Assembly (NCBI RefSeq): GCF_009727055.1
Contig: NC_052354.1
Location: forward strand, 37,686,543-37,750,542
Direction of reading: 5' to 3'
DNA length: 64,000 bases
From: Benincasa hispida
Taxonomy: Eukaryota; Streptophyta; Magnoliopsida; Cucurbitales; Cucurbitaceae
The translations under genes and the position numbers were made by a program. Position 1 is the stretch's first letter. Every line of letters starts with the position of its first letter. Under the pieces are notes generated by a model. The model searched no databases and had not been told where the DNA came from. It saw only the letters and a list, made by a program, of their open reading frames with translations. Positions 62,347 through 64,000 of the stretch are shown in pieces.

Positions 62347-62708
62347 TGTTAAAAATTAAAGAATAGAGAAGAGAAGAACACAAGGTTACGTAGAAACCCT
62401 AGTACATGGAGAAAAATCACGATATAAGACTTTTCATATTCTGTTTTAAATCCGATACATTGAACACACAGGGACACACTCTATAAATAGACAGTAGGAA
62501 ACCCTAGGGGTCTTACACAATTACATAAATGCCCTTAGGTTAATAACTCTATTTTCAACAAGACTATTGTTAGGTACTTGCACCTTGAGAACCACACCTC
62601 AAAAGCTAGCTATTGGGGTGGGAGAGTCAAGCCACTTAAGTACGGTCATGCCATTCTAACCAATGTGGGACAAAGACATCTCATACTACCTTGGTTCCTA
62701 ATAGAAAG

Positions 62709-63213
62709 AAGGGTAAGAAAGGAATTACTCGAGCAGAAAGGGAGGTGGGGACCAACTGACCGTTTGATCGTTGTGGGATAGTGTACGGTGAAATGGAGGG
62801 GACCAGTTGAAAGGGTTTTTGTAGGGTTTGGGAATTAATGTGAGCGGGAATGTTTTTGGGAGCAAAAGCTCATCGAAGGAGAGGGGACTCTCTCGAATAG
62901 CCGAGTGGTTCTTCTTTACATTCTTGCATTTTGTCTTTCTTGTTCTTGTTGTTATCTTGTGAATGTAATATCCTTAGACTCCTAGGATATTTGTTGATAA
63001 TAATACTATCATACAGGGGAGGCTGTGATATCCTGTTTTGGTGGTGTTTGTGTGTTTTGTTGGGTGTATGTGTGTATTTTCTGTGTAGGGACTTGGATAC
63101 CAAATAGGAACTTCCAGCATCTTTTATCAGATTTTCAAATTGGTTTTGTGTAGAATCAACTCTCTGGTCGGTTCCTTTAATTGACTGCGCTTCTACTATA
63201 AAACTTTAAATTA
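62709..63213 (+). other. Unclassified, LTR-like
   Basis: Sequence right of the TRIM. GAATGTAATATCCTTAGACTC and the T/G-rich 62910-63080 portion look like the transcribed end of an LTR, but no boundary, primer site or family was established. The minus frame at 62870-63103 has no domain. Confidence 0.35.
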
Positions 63214-63464
63214 GGAATTTGACTTGGAGGGTTAGTTTGTAGTATTTCTCCATTTGAATGAGAAATTTCTATACTTGACATTGGAGGACTTAGGATAGAC
63301 ATGTCACAATGACTAACATAAGGAAAGGGTTGAGATATTTCTAAAAAATGTCTTCTAAATTTAACTTGTTCCCTGAGGAATTTGACTTGGAGGGTTAGTT
63401 TGTAGTATTTCTCCATTTGAATGAGAAATTTCTATACTTGACATTGGAGGACTTAGGATAGACA
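63214..63464 (+). repeat. 163-bp tandem duplication, second copy cut by adapter
   Basis: The block starting GGAATTTGACTTGGAGGGTT at 63214 repeats at 63377 without evident change, runs 88 bases, and stops at the adapter. The remainder of the unit continues after the adapter at 63503. An additional 24-base overlap (63441-63464 equals 63503-63526) flanks the adapter. Part or all of the duplication may be artificial. Confidence 0.85.
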
Positions 63465-63502
63465 CTGTCTCTTATACACATCTAGATGTGTATAAGAGAC
63501 AG
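63465..63502. other. Tn5/Nextera mosaic-end junction: sequencing adapter contamination
   Basis: CTGTCTCTTATACACATCT (63465-63483) is followed directly by its reverse complement AGATGTGTATAAGAGACAG (63484-63502). This is the 19-bp Tn5 mosaic end twice, head to head, exactly the circularisation junction of Nextera mate-pair libraries. It is not plant DNA. The minus-strand peptide VSYTHLDVYKRQ produced here is adapter translation. Confidence 0.97.
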
Positions 63503-63790
63503 ACATTGGAGGACTTAGGATAGACATGTCACAATGACTAACATAAGGAAAGGGTTGAGATATTTCTAAAAAATGTCTTCTAAATTTAACTTGTTCCCTG
63601 AAGAGAATTTTGGGTAAAATATGATTTTTTTTTTTTTTAAAAGACATGCCCATACTCACATAATTTTTTGTTCTCTTCGGGGCAATACAGTTTTAACCCT
63701 TTTGATTTGTAGGCTTGAAGCATAATTAAAAAAATGCACTTTGTATTTCTATGATCAAAATTTTGATTAAAAAAAAAAAACTAGGTATGT
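63503..63790. other. Continuation of the duplicated block, then AT-rich DNA
   Basis: 63503-63602 completes the 163-bp unit. The rest is AT-rich with T- and A-tracts and no gene. Confidence 0.5.
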
Positions 63791-63794
63791 GAAC

Positions 63795-63950
63795 GGTTGG
63801 ATTTCCTTTCTCTCTTGTAATACGGATGTTTATTATTTGTATATTCAACATTTATATCTGTAAGATTTTTCTCACAGAAGAAGACCTTACTTATATTTGA
63901 TTGATAGATATAGAAGAATAATATTACACTATTTTCTTTTCAATTTTAAC
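63795..63950 (+). repeat. LTR fragment related to the copia-2 LTR
   Basis: GGTTGGATTTCC, GGATGTTTATTATTTGTATA, AGAAGAAGACC and GAATAATATTACACTAT follow the order of the 51053-51216 LTR read on the minus strand. The orientation here is plus, so it is not the partner LTR of copia-2 in simple form. The right edge is close to the window end. Confidence 0.6.
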
Positions 63951-64000
63951 TTGATCATAGAATGAGATGCGATGCAATGACCTACATCTATATAGCTCAG

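Larger units (their letters stand above)
56894..62560 (-). mobile_element. Copia-1, near-complete Ty1-copia element with two LTRs
   Basis: LTRs of 215 bp (56894-57108) and 214 bp (62347-62560) start TGTTAAAAATTAAAG or end TTTTCAACA on the plus strand and differ at roughly ten positions, so the insertion is relatively young. On the minus strand the primer site TGGTATTAGAGC (62335-62346) adjoins the 5-prime LTR, and a polypurine CTTGAGGGGAAG (57109-57120) precedes the 3-prime LTR. Flanking pentamers ATACT (56889-56893) and AGACT (62561-62565) agree at 4 of 5. A TATA-like TATATAAATAG sits in each LTR. The polyprotein between is complete in domain order but broken. Confidence 0.9.
56628..62703 (-). 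mobile_element. TRIM retrotransposon with perfect GAAAG duplication, holding copia-1
   Basis: LTRs are 56628-56772 (TGTTAGGTACTTGAGCACC to TTGGTTCCTAACA) and 62568-62703 (TGTTAGGTACTTGCACC to TTGGTTCCTAATA), 145 and 136 bp, nearly identical except for small deletions. GAAAG flanks the pair exactly (56623-56627 and 62704-62708). The internal region without the insertion is only about 120 bp (56773-56893), GC-richer than the surroundings. Next to the right LTR the interrupted text reads, on the minus strand, AGTATCAAAGCC, a variant Met-tRNA primer site, which sets the orientation. The copia-1 element inserted in this primer site. No coding sequence. Confidence 0.85.

Noticed and set aside
63453..63659. 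Small protein gene on the minus strand
   Set aside because: Its most distinctive residues are the translation of the Nextera mosaic ends.

Overview
The window looks like nuclear DNA of a flowering plant, most likely a eudicot. It is strongly AT-rich, has intron-containing genes with plant-type splice sites, carries a nuclear gene for a plastid-targeted protein and a stray plastid psaB fragment, and is packed with plant transposon classes: Ty1-copia, Cassandra and other TRIMs, LINE, PIF/Harbinger, Mutator and hAT MITEs, and a CACTA-like end. The overall repeat style would fit a cucurbit, but that is an impression and not proof.

Only two ordinary host genes are convincing. One is a single-exon gene at 37499-38476 (+) for a 325-residue multi-pass membrane protein of a poorly characterised plant family. 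The other is a split gene at 48075-50967 (+) whose four exons join in frame to give a probable chloroplast protein with one LHC/HLIP-like helix; its 3-prime end is not visible. A third, decayed host-derived piece at 12433-13078 (+) keeps the exon pattern of a ZIFL-type major facilitator transporter.

Layout. 1-5.2 kb: LTR remnant, degenerate copia pol, and a 1.85-kb LTR. 5.2-8.6 kb: a Mutator MITE split by a Harbinger-like element, then another MITE candidate. 9.8-17.7 kb: pieces of the same copia LTR family, the ZIFL relic and a CACTA-like terminus. 18.9-31.1 kb: Ty3-gypsy-like noncoding repeats, a Cassandra TRIM split by a 4.9-kb insertion, and a solo copia LTR. 31.1-37.2 kb: copia pol fragment, a TRIM and a hAT-type MITE. 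37.5-38.5 kb: membrane-protein gene. 39.1-44.6 kb: a complete-length two-gene PIF/Harbinger element with TAA target duplications. 45.3-46 kb: two MITEs. 48-51 kb: the LHC-like gene, with a LINE relic in intron 1. 51.05-62.7 kb: a deep nest in which an old copia has received a LINE (itself holding plastid psaB), a hAT-like element, and a TRIM that in turn carries a nearly complete copia. 63.2-63.6 kb: a duplicated block containing a perfect Tn5/Nextera junction adapter, which is an assembly artefact.

The genes do not form an operon or pathway. The biology here is layered transposition, and the target-site duplications allow the relative order of many insertions to be read. I found no evidence of a new defence, metabolic or regulatory system. 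The most useful observations are the nests, the adapter contamination, the LHC-like gene with a missing last exon, and the hairpin/tandem-repeat block inside the Harbinger element.
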